Assembly: GCA_937625935.1 (NCBI GenBank)
Contig: OW569354.1
Span: 523,988-587,987, forward strand
Length of the DNA: 64,000 nt
Direction: 5' to 3'
From: Tetramitus jugosus
Taxonomy: Eukaryota > Heterolobosea > Eutetramitea > Acrasida > Vahlkampfiidae
Each line of letters starts with the position of its first letter. Positions within the stretch are counted from its first letter, which is position 1. The position numbers were made by a program, and so were the translations under genes. Under the pieces are notes generated by a model, which saw nothing but the letters and a program-made list of their open reading frames with translations, was not told the origin of the DNA and did no database searches. Positions 46,787-58,476 of this stretch are shown piece by piece.

Positions 46787-49495
46787 ATGAAGAAGTTAGA
46801 TTTTTCATTGCTGAACCGAGAGAGAACTAATGATGAACACAACGAAGAGCCAGAACGACATAACTCTAACGTGATTTACACTCCTAGGGGAACCATTGTG
46901 AAGTCCAATATTCCAAACTCAAGGCTCTATCGACCCAAGAGAGCTCATTCACCTATCGGTATGAATGATTCCAACTTTGATTTGAACGCTTCAATGTTGA
47001 GTCATAGGTCAATGAACAGCTTTAGCATTAATGATTATTCTGTGGTGGCTGGTACCTCCCATGAAGAAGGAGAGATGAACGAAGAACTTATGGAAGAATA
47101 CAAGGAGGAAGAACTGCTGATTCTGAGGGGGCATTTCTCTGACGGAGATGAATTGTTTCTAATTCACCACAATGCCAAGAGATACATATCTGTCAATCCA
47201 GAGAGGTTGTATCTCCGGTTTCAGCAACCAGGAACGTTCAATAGATACAGTTCAATGGTCAATCTCAAGTGTGATCTCAATGAGAAAGAAAGAAAAATTT
47301 TCTACTATGAGATCCAAGTATTGAGATGCAAGAAAGCCGCTAAAATTGTTGCGGGGTTCTGTCACAGAGACGCTTATCAATTCTTAGTACCAGGAGTGGA
47401 TGAAAATTCTGTTGGATATCACAGTGACACTGGGAAGGTCAGACATGGATCCTCAGAGTACTCTTGTCTAGACTTTGGGCAAGGAGATTTCATTGGTTGT
47501 GGTATCATGCTTCCCTCGAAACAAGTGTTCTTTACTCACAATGGAAAATTCTGTGGTAAGTCCTTCATCTTGGACCACAACAGCACAAAGAAGACATCCA
47601 AAGAGCCTCCTATTTTTGAATACATACCACAAGTTGGAATTGTAAAGTATTCTAGTGATACCGGAGGAATGCAGTTGGGTGAAGTACAGATGAGAGAGGA
47701 ACGAGGAAGGCCTCTAGACGAGAGAATAATCCGTCGTTACACCAGAGAAACCACTTCACTTACTATCGAGAACGACCACACAGTATCCCCAGTTATTTAC
47801 TCTAATTCTCCTGCCGTTTTAGAGGTTAATATTGGACAATATCCATTCACTGTTGACATTGACAGTTTGGATAGAGAGAGTTATTTCGAGCTTTCAACAT
47901 CATCCTCTATGAGAAACACTGTATCGTCAGTGACTGAGATAGATGAAGTTCAAAAGAGTATCTTGTCTGCAGTGGCCAAAGGAAAGTTTGATATGTTGGA
48001 GTCTCTTCTAAGAGAATATTCAGATGACATTAACCTTATTGAAACAAGTGATAATAGCTTCCTCTTTCATGTAGCGATAATGAACAAGAGCGAATTTGCT
48101 CCCGAGATTCTACAGATGTTGAGACAACATGGTGCTGATCCTAACCGATCATCTCTTACTCATGGGCCTCCACTACACACGGCAGTTCGATTTAACAATA
48201 TTGAGGCCGTGATATGTTTGTTAGAGCTAGGAGCAGATGTTCATGCCCAATGGAATGGCAAAACAGCAATTAACACCGTGTATAAGATCGAAAATATATG
48301 TTCTCCCAAGTCAAGCTATGATGACTCCCGTATAATAGAGTTGATTAATATTATCCGAGGAGCTGGGGGAGTACTCGATATCCATTCGGCGTCATTCATT
48401 GGAGATATTCAAGCTGTAAGGGACAGTATTGATATTCATCGAGAGTATATTGATTCCCAGGATGAACGGCGAAGGACACCATTGCATATTGCCACCCACA
48501 GAGGCCACATAGATCTGATTCAATTTTTGTTGAGTAGAGGTGCTAATCTAGATGTTGATATGTTGATTCCTTCACCCTTCATTGTAGCAGCTCTCAATTA
48601 TGATACAGATATTATCAAATCGATGGTATACAGTCGAGCTGACGTAAACAATGGCTTTATGAAGCATCATGTCCTCGAGATTCTAATGGAACATCAGAGA
48701 CAAGACTTGGAGGAAGAAGAGGATCGAAAATTGAAATACTTGACGATGAAGACCCTATGTGAGCTCGGTTCTGATCCGTGTCAATACTACAACAGACCTT
48801 CTGTCTCGGCACACATTTTCAAATGTGCTCTCCTTTTGTCAATCGAAAAGAGAGATTGGGAATCCTTTGAACTGTTTTGTAAATATGGAAGAACTATCAA
48901 AAGTATAAGAGGACCGAACGATGAATCATTGCTCCACATAATAGCGGGACAACCTTGCCCCAGGCGTCATATCCTGTTGGATATGGCGAAACAACTAATG
49001 GATATTGTTGCCATTGATATTGACCATGACACAACCGAGAATGGAAACACAATTGCTCATATTGCTTCAGCTAATGGAAACAACCATTTTCTAACACTAT
49101 TGATCAAAAACGGCGCATGTGTCAATGATTGGAATCTGGACGGGATGAGTCCTCTCATGATGGCCATCATGAACAATCACCCAGACACTGCCAGACTACT
49201 CATGAAGAAAGGTGGAGCGAAACCAAACTCTTCAAACTCAAAGGGAGAAACAGTGCTTCATCTCTTGTACAGCGATACCAGAACACTACCTTCAAAGAGG
49301 CGTTGTCTATATGAGACTGGCGACTATCCAATTCTGGACTCTGTTACGAGGCTTGCACTGGGAGAGTTCTGTATCGAAAAGCTTGGAGTGAATCCCAATA
49401 TTAGAGATAAGAGAGGCAATACTGCAAAACAGTATGCAGCATTGAATGGAATTATCAGAGAATATCCATTCAAGACGAGACACAAAGTGCTGTAG
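46787..49495 (+). CDS. SPRY domain plus ankyrin-repeat protein, 902 aa
   Basis: Residues ~130-290 form a SPRY/B30.2-like domain ([54 protein letters not shown], then THNGKF). Residues ~385-890 hold about eight to ten ankyrin repeats in two groups: [40 protein letters not shown], then [11 protein letters not shown], and later [20 protein letters not shown] and [20 protein letters not shown]. It is a likely protein-interaction scaffold in the cytosol. First in-frame ATG is 46787. A separate 62-codon frame upstream (ATG at 46568, MGGIFMKNRLSRTD) may be a first exon with donor after TACAAG near 46670, but I could not find an acceptor that keeps the phase. Confidence 0.8.
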   Translation: MKKLDFSLLNRERTNDEHNEEPERHNSNVIYTPRGTIVKSNIPNSRLYRPKRAHSPIGMNDSNFDLNASMLSHRSMNSFSINDYSVVAGTSHEEGEMNEELMEEYKEEELLILRGHFSDGDELFLIHHNAKRYISVNPERLYLRFQQPGTFNRYSSMVNLKCDLNEKERKIFYYEIQVLRCKKAAKIVAGFCHRDAYQFLVPGVDENSVGYHSDTGKVRHGSSEYSCLDFGQGDFIGCGIMLPSKQVFFTHNGKFCGKSFILDHNSTKKTSKEPPIFEYIPQVGIVKYSSDTGGMQLGEVQMREERGRPLDERIIRRYTRETTSLTIENDHTVSPVIYSNSPAVLEVNIGQYPFTVDIDSLDRESYFELSTSSSMRNTVSSVTEIDEVQKSILSAVAKGKFDMLESLLREYSDDINLIETSDNSFLFHVAIMNKSEFAPEILQMLRQHGADPNRSSLTHGPPLHTAVRFNNIEAVICLLELGADVHAQWNGKTAINTVYKIENICSPKSSYDDSRIIELINIIRGAGGVLDIHSASFIGDIQAVRDSIDIHREYIDSQDERRRTPLHIATHRGHIDLIQFLLSRGANLDVDMLIPSPFIVAALNYDTDIIKSMVYSRADVNNGFMKHHVLEILMEHQRQDLEEEEDRKLKYLTMKTLCELGSDPCQYYNRPSVSAHIFKCALLLSIEKRDWESFELFCKYGRTIKSIRGPNDESLLHIIAGQPCPRRHILLDMAKQLMDIVAIDIDHDTTENGNTIAHIASANGNNHFLTLLIKNGACVNDWNLDGMSPLMMAIMNNHPDTARLLMKKGGAKPNSSNSKGETVLHLLYSDTRTLPSKRRCLYETGDYPILDSVTRLALGEFCIEKLGVNPNIRDKRGNTAKQYAALNGIIREYPFKTRHKVL

Positions 49496-49592
49496 TTTTT
49501 GTTCGAGAGTTTTCCCGATCGGTAAAATAGAAACGAAAAGCATTTTCACGCTCACACCAACCACACAACAAAACTCTAAAATCATACATAAA

Positions 49593-49742
49593 ATGAAGGT
49601 TGTCGCATCGCTCAAGAAAATGTGCACACAATGCCAAGTCACCAAGAGAGGCAAGAAGAAGATTTTCGTGATCTGCCCTGCTAATCCAAAACACAAGCAA
49701 CGTCAAGGAAAGAATTTGACAAAGATGTACGGAGTTTATTAA
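49593..49742 (+). CDS. MRPL36: mitochondrial ribosomal protein bL36m, 49 aa
   Basis: The small zinc-binding protein of the bacterial-type large ribosomal subunit. [20 protein letters not shown], then a strand ([18 protein letters not shown]) matches bacterial L36, including the four metal ligands Cys, Cys, Cys and His (CTQC ... C....H). It has an 11-residue C-terminal addition. At 49 aa it is about bacterial length and, notably, no presequence is visible; the basic N-terminus may itself be enough for import. The start ATG follows (ACA)-rich leader sequence. It follows the SPRY-ankyrin gene by 97 bp on the same strand. Confidence 0.9.
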   Translation: MKVVASLKKMCTQCQVTKRGKKKIFVICPANPKHKQRQGKNLTKMYGVY

Positions 49743-50098
49743 GAAGACTGTTCCAACAACAAAAAGTTGAACCCAAAAAACCCAAATTCATCCATCCATC
49801 TCGCACATGCACATAGCTTTTTTCCACTGATAAAATTCCTCGTATTATTGTTTCCTATTGTTGCTTTTTCTTCACACAATGATCAACAACAGCCAATCAC
49901 CACATTTCTTTGTTGATGGTGCGATTCGACACCTGCATTTGTTTGCTTCGGCCCAACTTCTTTTTCGAGACATTTTCTGAATGAACTTCATCAAAAAATC
50001 AATCAACAACAAACACAAGAAGAACTCCGGGGATCTCTCAGTTCATAACAAACAAAAACACTTGTCACATTACTTAAGAGTCAGAGAAGAGAGATATC
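49743..50098. other. intergenic region, probable 5' leader of next gene
   Basis: 356 bp without a coding frame of weight. It contains CAA-rich stretches near 49960-50060, as often seen just upstream of start codons in this window. No RNA gene seen. Confidence 0.5.
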
Positions 50099-52090
50099 AT
50101 GATTTCTTCTTCACTCATTCTCAAACACTTTGATGACAACAACAACAACAGTCAACAACATCCTTTCTCCAAACGAACAACAACAATAACAACAACAACA
50201 ACGATAACAACAACTGAAAAATCTAAAGATGCACAGGATGACAACAACACAATTTGTGAAACATTCACAACAATAGGTGGAGGAATTACATTGAACGATC
50301 TACCATGTGACATGATCTACATGATATTGAGCTTTTGTTGTCATTCACCCACAACAATCATTCACTATTCGTTGATTAGTAAGAAATTTTATGAGAGTAG
50401 CAGTGATCTCATGTATGGACGATCTCTGTGGTCTCATCATCTCAGTGATCAATCCTACTCTTGTGCACTCGTATTCTTGAAGTACTTTGACTCTCGTTCA
50501 CCCATCTATGATCATCAACAACAACAACAACAACAACATACTACTAGTAGTCATACTCTGGTGAACAATAATCATATATGGAATCATGAATATGATCATG
50601 GTGGTATGGCTTCTGCTTCAGTTGTTGATCATGATTATCAAAATCATACTATTGCGCATGATGACGATAGAAATGACAATGTGGATCAATCTGATGAGGA
50701 CGATAATGATAAAAGTAATGAAAACAGCCATAGTCGACATCAAACAAAACGAACAAACACATTGTCATCATCAACATTGAACCATAGAAGAACAGATTCA
50801 TCAAGCACAATTCAACAGTCTCACTCAAATCACCACTCATTATCCTCATCATCGTCATCTCCCTTTTCGAGTAAACAAGAATATATTGACACAAAGTGGT
50901 ACGTTCATTCGCAGAGTACTCAATTGCGAGATTTCGAAAAGAGACAACACTTGTTGCATCATTGGAAGACCAAGTGTGAGAATGTGAGTTTTCATGCCAT
51001 CATTATGTGCTTGGCATTGTTTACTTTGATGAAGAGTATGGCCATACAGGGTATCATACCACTCAAATACCTCCACATTTGTTTCTATCCGTTGCATTTT
51101 ACATTTCTGATTGTGATGCAATTGTTTTTGTGGCCGTTTGTGATACGATTTCACACGACATTGTTCTCTTCATTTCGAAATCATTCGAATGTTGTGTGGA
51201 TGATGGTGAATTATTGTGCAACGAACAACTATTACAATAGTAGTAGCACGAGTAGTGGTAGTAATGGTAGTAGTAGTAGTAGTAGTAATAGATTACTGAA
51301 TATGAGTGGTAGCATTGGTGGAGTGGAAGCCATGATGAGATTGATGACGAACAGGCGATTTAACAATAGTAGTAGTAATAATTATAGTAGTAACAACAAT
51401 AACAACAACAGCAATAGTGCTTTGTTGTCAAACTATTATCATAATCATGGCAATGGTCGATTATCTAGCCTATTGGATGACATTTTCTTCGTCTTGCTGT
51501 GGTGTGGTATTTGGTTGAATGTGAAATTTTTGACGAGAAAAATGTTTTGTGTGGCCAACAGCTATGGTAATGATAGTAGTGGCAGTGTGAATCACCTGAT
51601 AGAGTACTGTGCTACGGGGAATGCGAGCTGGTTCATGATATTTTTGCCAATTATAGTCGTATCTGTGATTATAACAATATGTAGTAGTTATTCGCTTGGA
51701 ATTATTAGATTTCACCCGAGTTTACATTTACAGGTGCCTGATCTATCAGATTGCAAAATGGAGGAACTATTGTTGTTCTCTGCTGCTCCTACTGCTGTTG
51801 TTTGTTTATGTTGGGGATCTTTGTGGCTAGATGGTGTACTTGAGCATTCGATCGCATGGATTCTGATTGTACCATTGATCGAGAAGTTATTGGCAGCAGC
51901 TTTAGTACTTTATCGTAACTGGGGTGGTATTGATCATTGGTATTCCTTGATTGTGTGCGTTCTGACCTTTTCATTGGTTTGGATCGAATTTGGAGCATCA
52001 ATTGGCATGAGTTGGTTCTTGTGCATTTTGCCCATGGATTGTATGATATTGACCTTGTTGTGTTACGTCGAGTTCAATACATCCTATTAA
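50099..52090 (+). CDS. F-box protein with about eight transmembrane segments, 663 aa
   Basis: Residues ~60-110 form an F-box (LNDLPCDMIYMILSFCCHS, then YSLISKKFYESSSDLMYGR). A long polar, low-complexity region (His/Asn/Ser/Asp) follows to about residue 290. Then come about eight hydrophobic helices: IIMCLALFTLMKSMA, YPLHFTFLIVMQLFLWPF, FFVLLWCGIWLNVKF, MIFLPIIVVSVIITICSS, AAPTAVVCLCWGSLWL, IAWILIVPLIEKLLAAALVL, SLIVCVLTFSLVWIEF and LCILPMDCMILTLLCY. The LWLDGVLEHSIAWILIVPL pattern is reminiscent of TMEM185-type proteins. An F-box on a polytopic membrane protein is unusual and suggests a membrane-anchored SCF adaptor. Family assignment is tentative. Confidence 0.65.
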   Translation: MISSSLILKHFDDNNNNSQQHPFSKRTTTITTTTTITTTEKSKDAQDDNNTICETFTTIGGGITLNDLPCDMIYMILSFCCHSPTTIIHYSLISKKFYESSSDLMYGRSLWSHHLSDQSYSCALVFLKYFDSRSPIYDHQQQQQQQHTTSSHTLVNNNHIWNHEYDHGGMASASVVDHDYQNHTIAHDDDRNDNVDQSDEDDNDKSNENSHSRHQTKRTNTLSSSTLNHRRTDSSSTIQQSHSNHHSLSSSSSSPFSSKQEYIDTKWYVHSQSTQLRDFEKRQHLLHHWKTKCENVSFHAIIMCLALFTLMKSMAIQGIIPLKYLHICFYPLHFTFLIVMQLFLWPFVIRFHTTLFSSFRNHSNVVWMMVNYCATNNYYNSSSTSSGSNGSSSSSSNRLLNMSGSIGGVEAMMRLMTNRRFNNSSSNNYSSNNNNNNSNSALLSNYYHNHGNGRLSSLLDDIFFVLLWCGIWLNVKFLTRKMFCVANSYGNDSSGSVNHLIEYCATGNASWFMIFLPIIVVSVIITICSSYSLGIIRFHPSLHLQVPDLSDCKMEELLLFSAAPTAVVCLCWGSLWLDGVLEHSIAWILIVPLIEKLLAAALVLYRNWGGIDHWYSLIVCVLTFSLVWIEFGASIGMSWFLCILPMDCMILTLLCYVEFNTSY

Positions 52091-52764
52091 GCTGGCATGG
52101 CTGATACCAACAATGTCAAGAAGTCATTAATCCTTGATTGATACACACAATCGATTAAGCAAATGGCAATGATTCAAATTCTTTTTTCTCATTGATTAAA
52201 CCCGCAATTGTTTTCAGGGTTATTAAGACCAGTGTATTGTTGTAGATCGGTATTTCCCTCTCTTCCTCTGTTCGTACATTGTACACTTTCCGGTGCACAT
52301 TGCCCCTTCACTTCGGCCACGAACCATTTAACTCTGCCAACTACAAACGATAAGTCCGTTGCATTTCATAGACATAATGTCACAGTCTTTCAACACCGAT
52401 CACAGCTCTGTATTGTCTGGTGAATTCATTCAACCGCTTTCTCTCTTTATGGTCTTCTGTTGGTTCGCTTTCGTTGTCGTGAATAAGTGGAGGAGAGTCG
52501 TGAGGCACCTCCGTTTCACACTGTTCACATACTCTTAATTATTCTGTTACAATCCCCATCATACACATTAGGAATTCTGGATTCGTCTAGTGCAGTGGTT
52601 ACCTTTCAGGCTAACCTTCAGTCTCTCTCATTGTTGAAGCAAATATCGATACAGTTATCGGAGGCTATTCCCCGAGCTATCAACTCCTTGCACAAGGTGT
52701 CAATTGAATCATTGCCTTATTCTGCTTTGACCGAACGGATTAACTCTTACTTTTCCGATCAATA
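52091..52764. other. start of subtelomeric zone; non-coding with a gene remnant
   Basis: After the last large gene the coding density falls sharply. A plus-strand frame from about 52487 to 52804 has no ATG but reads LGILDSSSAVVTFQANLQSL and SLHKVSIESLPYSALTERIN, probably the tail of a decayed gene that leads straight into the tandem repeats. Nothing else was identified. Confidence 0.4.
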
Positions 52765-53565
52765 TGCGCCAATCAAACTAACAACATACAACATTATTAA
52801 ATAAACAAGCATCGCAAGCAGTTCGGCTCTACGACATAAAATGGTTCACAGTCTGCCTTGGAGGTGTACCCAAGCCCAACATCAATTGTGGCACAAAAGT
52901 CATGCCTGAACCAATCTAATCAAACGCACAACATACAACACTATTGAATAAACAAGCAGCGCAAGCAGGACAGCTCTATGACACTTGCTCAGAAATTGCT
53001 CTGATCACTAGCGATAAGTGTACCAAGGTGATGAAGCATTGTCCATCTGACTTCGACTGAGGCTTACTTAATGGCTTGTCTAAGAACAAGGGCAAGAGGA
53101 AGCATACACAGGCCAACTAAATGAAACGCACAACATACAACTCTATTAGATAAACAAGCAGCGCAAGCAGAAAAGATAAAAGACACTGGTAACTTTAGGG
53201 CCGCGACTGGCGCAAAGTCAGACCACTGGAGCATATGTGCGCCAATCTAATCAAACTAACAACATACAACATTATTAAATAAACAAGCATCGCAAGCAGT
53301 TCGGCTCTACGACACAAAATGGTACACTGTCTGCCTTGGAGGTGTGCCCAAGACCAACATCAATTGTGGCACAAAAGTCATACCTGCGCCAATCTGATCC
53401 AATGCATAATATCAACACTATTGAATAAAGACACAACACAAGCAGCTTGGCGCTACGGCACTCCTACTCTAGTCTCGCGCCTTTGTAGGTCTGCCTAAAA
53501 GCAACATGACTTGTGGCACAAAAGCCATGCCTGAACCAATCTAATCAAACGCACAACATACGTTG
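52765..53565 (+). repeat. degenerate tandem array, ~6 units of about 130-195 bp
   Basis: Each unit contains CCAATCTAATCAAACGCACA, then ACATACAACACTATTGAATA and AACAAGCAGCGCAAGCAG with variations; copies begin near 52768, 52912, 53109, 53243, 53380 and 53534 (last one partial). Units near 52768 and 53243 are almost identical over ~150 bp (TTCGGCTCTACGACA...GTCTGCCTTGGAGGTGT), so higher-order duplication has occurred. Most units keep an AATAAA hexamer in the core. They look like repeated gene 3' ends rather than satellite DNA. Confidence 0.8.
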
Positions 53566-55484
53566 AAAGTGTTGGAGTAGTTGCCAATAATGATCTGGTA
53601 AGGTCTGATAAACGATAAAGGTCCAATCTATCATTGAAATCCTCAATAACGATAGTATCCTTAAATCTCTCACAACAGATACTTTGAAGCTATCAACATT
53701 CTTAACACTAATGATCCTCTTCATAACTATTGTTCTGAGAGACTCTTGGATTCATACTCTATCCAGATAATAGATCAACTGATGCATCAAGAGATCTGAT
53801 AACTAGAACAAAATACCCTTTGAAGAGGTTAACCTCCGCTCTACCCTTTGAAACACTTGGGGTGATTGTGTTTTATTGTTCTCTGATAGCGAAATCTACA
53901 ATTGTTTTATTGTGGGCATTGATTCTGAACACAAGTCCAGAAGCGAGAATGACTGATTTTTTCTCACTGTCAGGTAGAACATCGTTTACGTATTTGCATT
54001 TGAAATAATACCTCTTCACACGTGTACTGTATGGGATATGAAAATAGATTTTATTTGTATGATGAATATATGCAGGAGCATCAACGACATACCCCCGTTC
54101 TGAGTTGGAAGAGAGCTACCAGTCGAGAGTCAAACAACTTTTTGTACAAAGGTCAATGCTGTTATACAATGTTGTCATCAATAGATATCAGGGAACTCAG
54201 TTCAAGCACATCAAGGTGTTAAACTAAGAAATCGGATTCGATCCATACGAAGTCATCTTTCATGTCAGCAACAACCTCCAAAACAATGGTCCACTTGATG
54301 CTAACACCATGATGAACTACACTGGTTCTGTTCTAATCCCTTGGTTACCATCAATGAACACTTGTAACTTATTAAGTTTCAAATTCCCTCTTCTTACCAC
54401 GTGAGAAACAGAGAGAACCTAGAAAGAGAAAAACACCGGTGATGGATCTGGGGATAGGATATGAAAAGAAAAGCAGTAAAGATAGTGCCTTGTCCCATTG
54501 ATTGCTAGAGCAATGAAGTGTTCATCATATGACGGAGCAGAGATGAATAACTATATATGTGGCAACTACTCAAAGTCGCACAGCTTCTTTGATTATATCG
54601 ATCATACTGACAGTTTTAGGGTATCAGAAATGAAACGTTTGATTGAAGGAGATCAACAACAATACTCAACAATTTGTCATGGACAAGCTTGTGATAATAT
54701 GTATGAATTCTATCACAAATGTCTTACAACATCATAACGATATCCTTGCTACCACTGAAAAGTCTAAAATAGAGTTCGATAAGAATACAGATAAGAATGA
54801 TCCAATAGATCAGCTATCTCATTTGTTAATAGAGGGTTTGTTATCACCTATGGTGATAACAATAGATAAAATGAGTAACATGTGGTAAATGCTATGATAG
54901 CCAGAAACTGGTTGATCCAGCTGTCGTGGGTATCAACATCAGAGAAGGACTTACTTTTACTCTAGAAATGATGATACAACTCTGTGTACATCACCAACAG
55001 AGTCTGATGGACGAATGAATTTTCACTGTTACATAGGACTGAAGAACAGCAAGGATAGCAACGAGCTATACTCATCTGCATGTACTCATTATCTATGGGA
55101 CGATGGTGTAACCATCATTAAGCTCGTCATATATAAACGAAAAGAGAGATATAAGAACATTCATAGAGAAGACAGTGCTTTATACAAATCATGGAACTGT
55201 TCATTTAGGCAGCAGTTGACGTAGTGGGTGGAGTACAGCCTGTATTGACACCATTCGGAAGAATCACTTCTTAAAACGACACTGTTTGTGATGCAAACAC
55301 TTGTACCTCGTACTGGAGACTGATCTATACTTGGATGGAAATAAGTGTATATGTACAATATATATTCTCTCATGTGGATGGTTGATCCATATGACTATGT
55401 ATCTTTGACAGCGAACGTTGATAAATATGTATGTGACACTACCCAGACTCCTCCAATGGATCAATCCCACTGTTTATTCTTGAG
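53566..55484. other. subtelomeric region with broken coding fragments
   Basis: Short protein-like fragments occur on both strands without starts or with frequent stops: a plus-strand piece ending TYLHLK near 54006, YLYDEYMQEHQRHTPVLSW (54050), VIFHVSNNLQNNGPLDANT (54265), YICGNYSKSHSFFDYIDHT (54550) and EKSKIEFDKNTDKNDPID with LLIEGLLSPMVITID (54760-54888). A perfect 9-bp inverted repeat, GTTATCACC-TAT-GGTGATAAC, sits near 54840. I read this as decayed genes; no family could be named. Confidence 0.45.
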
Positions 55485-56357
55485 CTAATAATTGTAGGGT
55501 TGCTGTGGTGCAGTGCCGAACTGTGGTGCAGTGCCGAACTGTGGTGGATTATGATTTCGTACAGTCATATCTTGCATCTGGATTGTCTGTTGGGGATACA
55601 TTAAAGAAGTGTCATGAGGCTGGAGTGTTATAGCATTGGGTGTTGATTGTCTGGAATTAGCCACATTAGCCTCTAGTGCTCCCAATTTGTACCACATCTG
55701 GCTCATTGAGTTAACAAGTGCAGGATCTACATTGGAATTGGATGGAGGTGGAACATTGACAACAATTGAATTGTTGTTATTGGCATTGGATGTGGAAGTT
55801 GCTGCAGCGGAGCTACTGACAGTTGCAGCCATGACGACTGGTCGTTTTCTCCTTTGTCCACAGATACACAGTATGATACATGGGATGCAAATACAACACA
55901 GACATGCAATTGGACCAAGTACATACAAAGCTATTATACCTCCGGCTCCTGCTGCAGTAACCTTTTGATTGGTGTCAGAGTTTGTTGAAGTTGAGGCAGA
56001 TAGAGTAAATTCAGATGTGCTGGTCTGTCCTTCGTTCACTACTAGAATATACCAAGTGATAGAGCTGTACGAGTATGATATTTTGAAGCTTCCCTCACCT
56101 TTGTCCAAGTAGTATTTGTGGTAGGAGGTTGTTGGTTGTTGGTCGGCTAGGAAGTAACTCATATAGTTAGTACTGGTGGTATTCTCACTTAAGGAGAATG
56201 TGACATCTGTATAAGATGGAACAGTGATGTAATAGCTGACTGACTCTCCGATACCTAACACCTGCTTCTGAGGTACACCATTCTGCAGCTGCTCCAGTCC
56301 CATTAGACACTCGAAAGTAGTTAGTACTACCAGAAATGCAATTACAAGTTTCATCAT
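55485..56357 (-). CDS. type I membrane protein, 290 aa
   Basis: No family recognised. Residues 1-20 are a signal peptide (LVIAFLVVLTTFECLMG). An ectodomain of ~115 residues, Ser/Thr/Tyr-rich and beta-like (ESVSYYITVPSYTDVTFSL), resembles the bacterial pre-peptidase or jelly-roll type in style. One membrane helix follows (ALYVLGPIACLCCICIPCII), unusually Cys-rich at its cytosolic edge, then a basic stop (GQRRKRP) and a ~110-residue polar tail ending in a tandem repeat PQFGTAPQFGTAPQQ. It is an intact gene in otherwise decayed surroundings and may be a cell-surface receptor or adhesin. Confidence 0.7.
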   Translation of the reverse strand: MMKLVIAFLVVLTTFECLMGLEQLQNGVPQKQVLGIGESVSYYITVPSYTDVTFSLSENTTSTNYMSYFLADQQPTTSYHKYYLDKGEGSFKISYSYSSITWYILVVNEGQTSTSEFTLSASTSTNSDTNQKVTAAGAGGIIALYVLGPIACLCCICIPCIILCICGQRRKRPVVMAATVSSSAAATSTSNANNNNSIVVNVPPPSNSNVDPALVNSMSQMWYKLGALEANVANSRQSTPNAITLQPHDTSLMYPQQTIQMQDMTVRNHNPPQFGTAPQFGTAPQQPYNY

Positions 56358-56849
56358 GTTATGTTACGTTAGTTGTGTTGTTGTTGTTGTTGTTGTGAAG
56401 GTTGTTGTGACGGTTGTTGTGATGGTTGTGAAGGACTTTGGCGAATTGATGTTTGACAGGTGTTCGGTGAAAGCAATGACAAGGTCGTAAAAGGCAAGAA
56501 ATTGGGATTAATTTTTTCTCCTCAAAAACACCATCACATTCGCACCGTGTAACGTCAATTCCGAATTTAGTTGTCTTTAGTTGTGCCCAACAAACAGTGG
56601 AAGACAGTAAGCTACTGGGGTCTGCACATTCAAATAATGATCAGAGAATTATGCAATTAATTTAGGACGATCTGGTATGAGTAATGGGTGTGGGTTTATT
56701 AGTGGATAATGACACCCATGATCCATAAACCATTTTACGAGATCCAAATTGCCAAGCAATGCAGTCTCTCTTTTGTGATGTCTCGTCTTGTGGGCAAAAA
56801 GTGTCTGTCTTGAAGCAGCCACTCCAACAGTTGAATCGCTCCTATTTTG
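56358..56849. other. intergenic region upstream of the type I membrane protein
   Basis: Contains a (GTT)n-type tract directly upstream of the start codon (56370-56430). No convincing gene; short open frames here have no recognisable content. Confidence 0.45.
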
Positions 56850-57062
56850 ATGACAGATCAAGCTGATAGTTCCAAGAAGTGTTTGTGTCCAGTGGGAACT
56901 GATGGCTGTAACGGAGCTTGCTTCAATAGTAGTGTGCACGTTTGTTCAAATGGCTCATTGTGTCCATTGGGAACTACCAGATGTGGTCAAAGTTGCTTCA
57001 GATCAGATCAGTACAGAAGCTGCAATGCTAGTGTGATTGTTCCAGTTGGCCAATCGGGTTAA
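56850..57062 (+). pseudogene. Cys-rich repeat fragment, ~70 aa
   Basis: The fragment contains two and a half copies of a ~30-residue Cys motif: KCLCPVGTDGCNGACFNSS, then GSLCPLGTTRCGQSCFRSD and the beginning of a third, SVIVPVGQ. The spacing LCPxGTxxCxxxCF recurs in extracellular Cys-rich and carbohydrate-associated proteins of amoebae and fungi. There is no signal peptide and the third repeat has lost its cysteines, so this is likely a remnant of a larger secreted protein. Confidence 0.5.
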
Positions 57063-57442
57063 ATACAATTTATAAACGGTTTTTAGATGATAACAACATG
57101 TCCTGCAACTCTTGGATAGAGATTGACTTCCTCATCTCTGCTTGAAGATCGAGCAACACCCCAAAAGCAACACTTCACCATTACTGCTGATCCATATGAA
57201 TGAGAGTCATGATTCAATAATGGCTGGTAGATGTTTGCGTCTGCTAATGATATCATGAGAAAGAGTGTTTTAATACTTATTTGATTAATTATGAGCCAAA
57301 TTCGAACTCTCTGGAATATAGAACTGATAATTCTTGATTTTCTTCACGAGCTTGTAATCAGTATTGGAGATATCTTTCAACAATTGAATATTACTATCTT
57401 CAATGACTAGTGCTGTTTGAAATCTTAATTCCTGTATTGATT

Positions 57443-58476
57443 TCAGCTCATGACCTTCTCCGTTAGCTTCTTGACGACATCATGGAATTTGTCCACTGTA
57501 AAATCAAACCAGTCTGAGCTGTATCCATCAATTAGTGTGATCAGACACTCCCCGAGATCGGATACACTCAAATGTTGAAGATCAAGCGCTTTGTGGGCCC
57601 TGTTGATGTTGGCAGTAAACTCGGCCATGTCACCATCAGCCATGTCACCATAATGGGACGAATACAACTCTATCTCCTCACACTCTTCATCAGAGCAAGA
57701 TTTTTCATCATATGATGCATTGCATGGAAGATCATCGATGAACACTTGAATATCATCAGTCAACTTTTCCATCTGGCTCATTGACAGCTCTAATTCCGCT
57801 TCAAACGATAACGAAGCTCCAGAGGGACTCACCAAAGTAATGGACATGCTCTCTTCTACGGTCACGTACTCATATCTCTCAGATTCATCCATTGGTTCAC
57901 TGCAATTTACCTTTGCAAGCTGAACAATAATTCAATAGTTCATATAAGCACTGGGATCACATCAAAAATAAACACACTACTTACTGATAGAATGAATAGC
58001 TTCTCTAATGTTCTATCAATGTCAGGTTGAGCATTCACCTGTGGTACAGACAGTTCTCTCTGTATCCATTCCTTGACTTTCGTATGTCTCTCTATCAAGA
58101 CCATTTGGGATTGTACTTGATCAGAGTCTTCTAGATTTGAATGCAATTGTGTTGGCAATGTGAACTGTTCAACTCTGTCTCTGTAGAATTGTTTCCAGTC
58201 ATCATCTGGAACAAGTGCTTCTCTGTCATACGTAATCTTGTTCAATACGGGCCATGCAATACAACAGAGACTCTTCCATAACTTCTGTCTCATTGCTACT
58301 TGATTCCATTGTTTGCATACAAGAGTGAAGGTTGTGACAAGTTCTATTGTTGGTGGTGCTGATGAAGCAAATGTGAATATGACACACAGACAGTCGTCAG
58401 GAATGTTGAATGCATGTTCATTCACTACACGTGCGTGTTTTGCATGCTGAATCTTACTACTGCGTCTTCTCTTCAT
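57443..58476 (-). CDS. F-box protein, two exons, 322 aa
   Basis: Exon 1 is 58476-57985 and exon 2 is 57919-57443; the 65-nt intron is phase 0, GTAAGT...TTCAG. A basic N-terminus (MKRRRSSKIQHAKHAR) precedes an F-box at residues ~25-75 (FNIPDDCLCVIFTFASSAP, TLVCKQWNQVAMRQKLWKSL). The second exon is acidic (DDLPCNASYDEKSCSDEE), with an ending helix VDKFHDVVKKLTEKVMS. No LRR, kelch or WD repeats are present, so the target-binding part is novel to me. The intact frame and good splice sites suggest a working gene close to the telomere. Confidence 0.7.

Noticed and set aside
53566-55484. Giant-virus-like or capsid-like genes in the subtelomere
   Set aside because: Fragments have no recognisable viral signatures; calling them viral would be guesswork.
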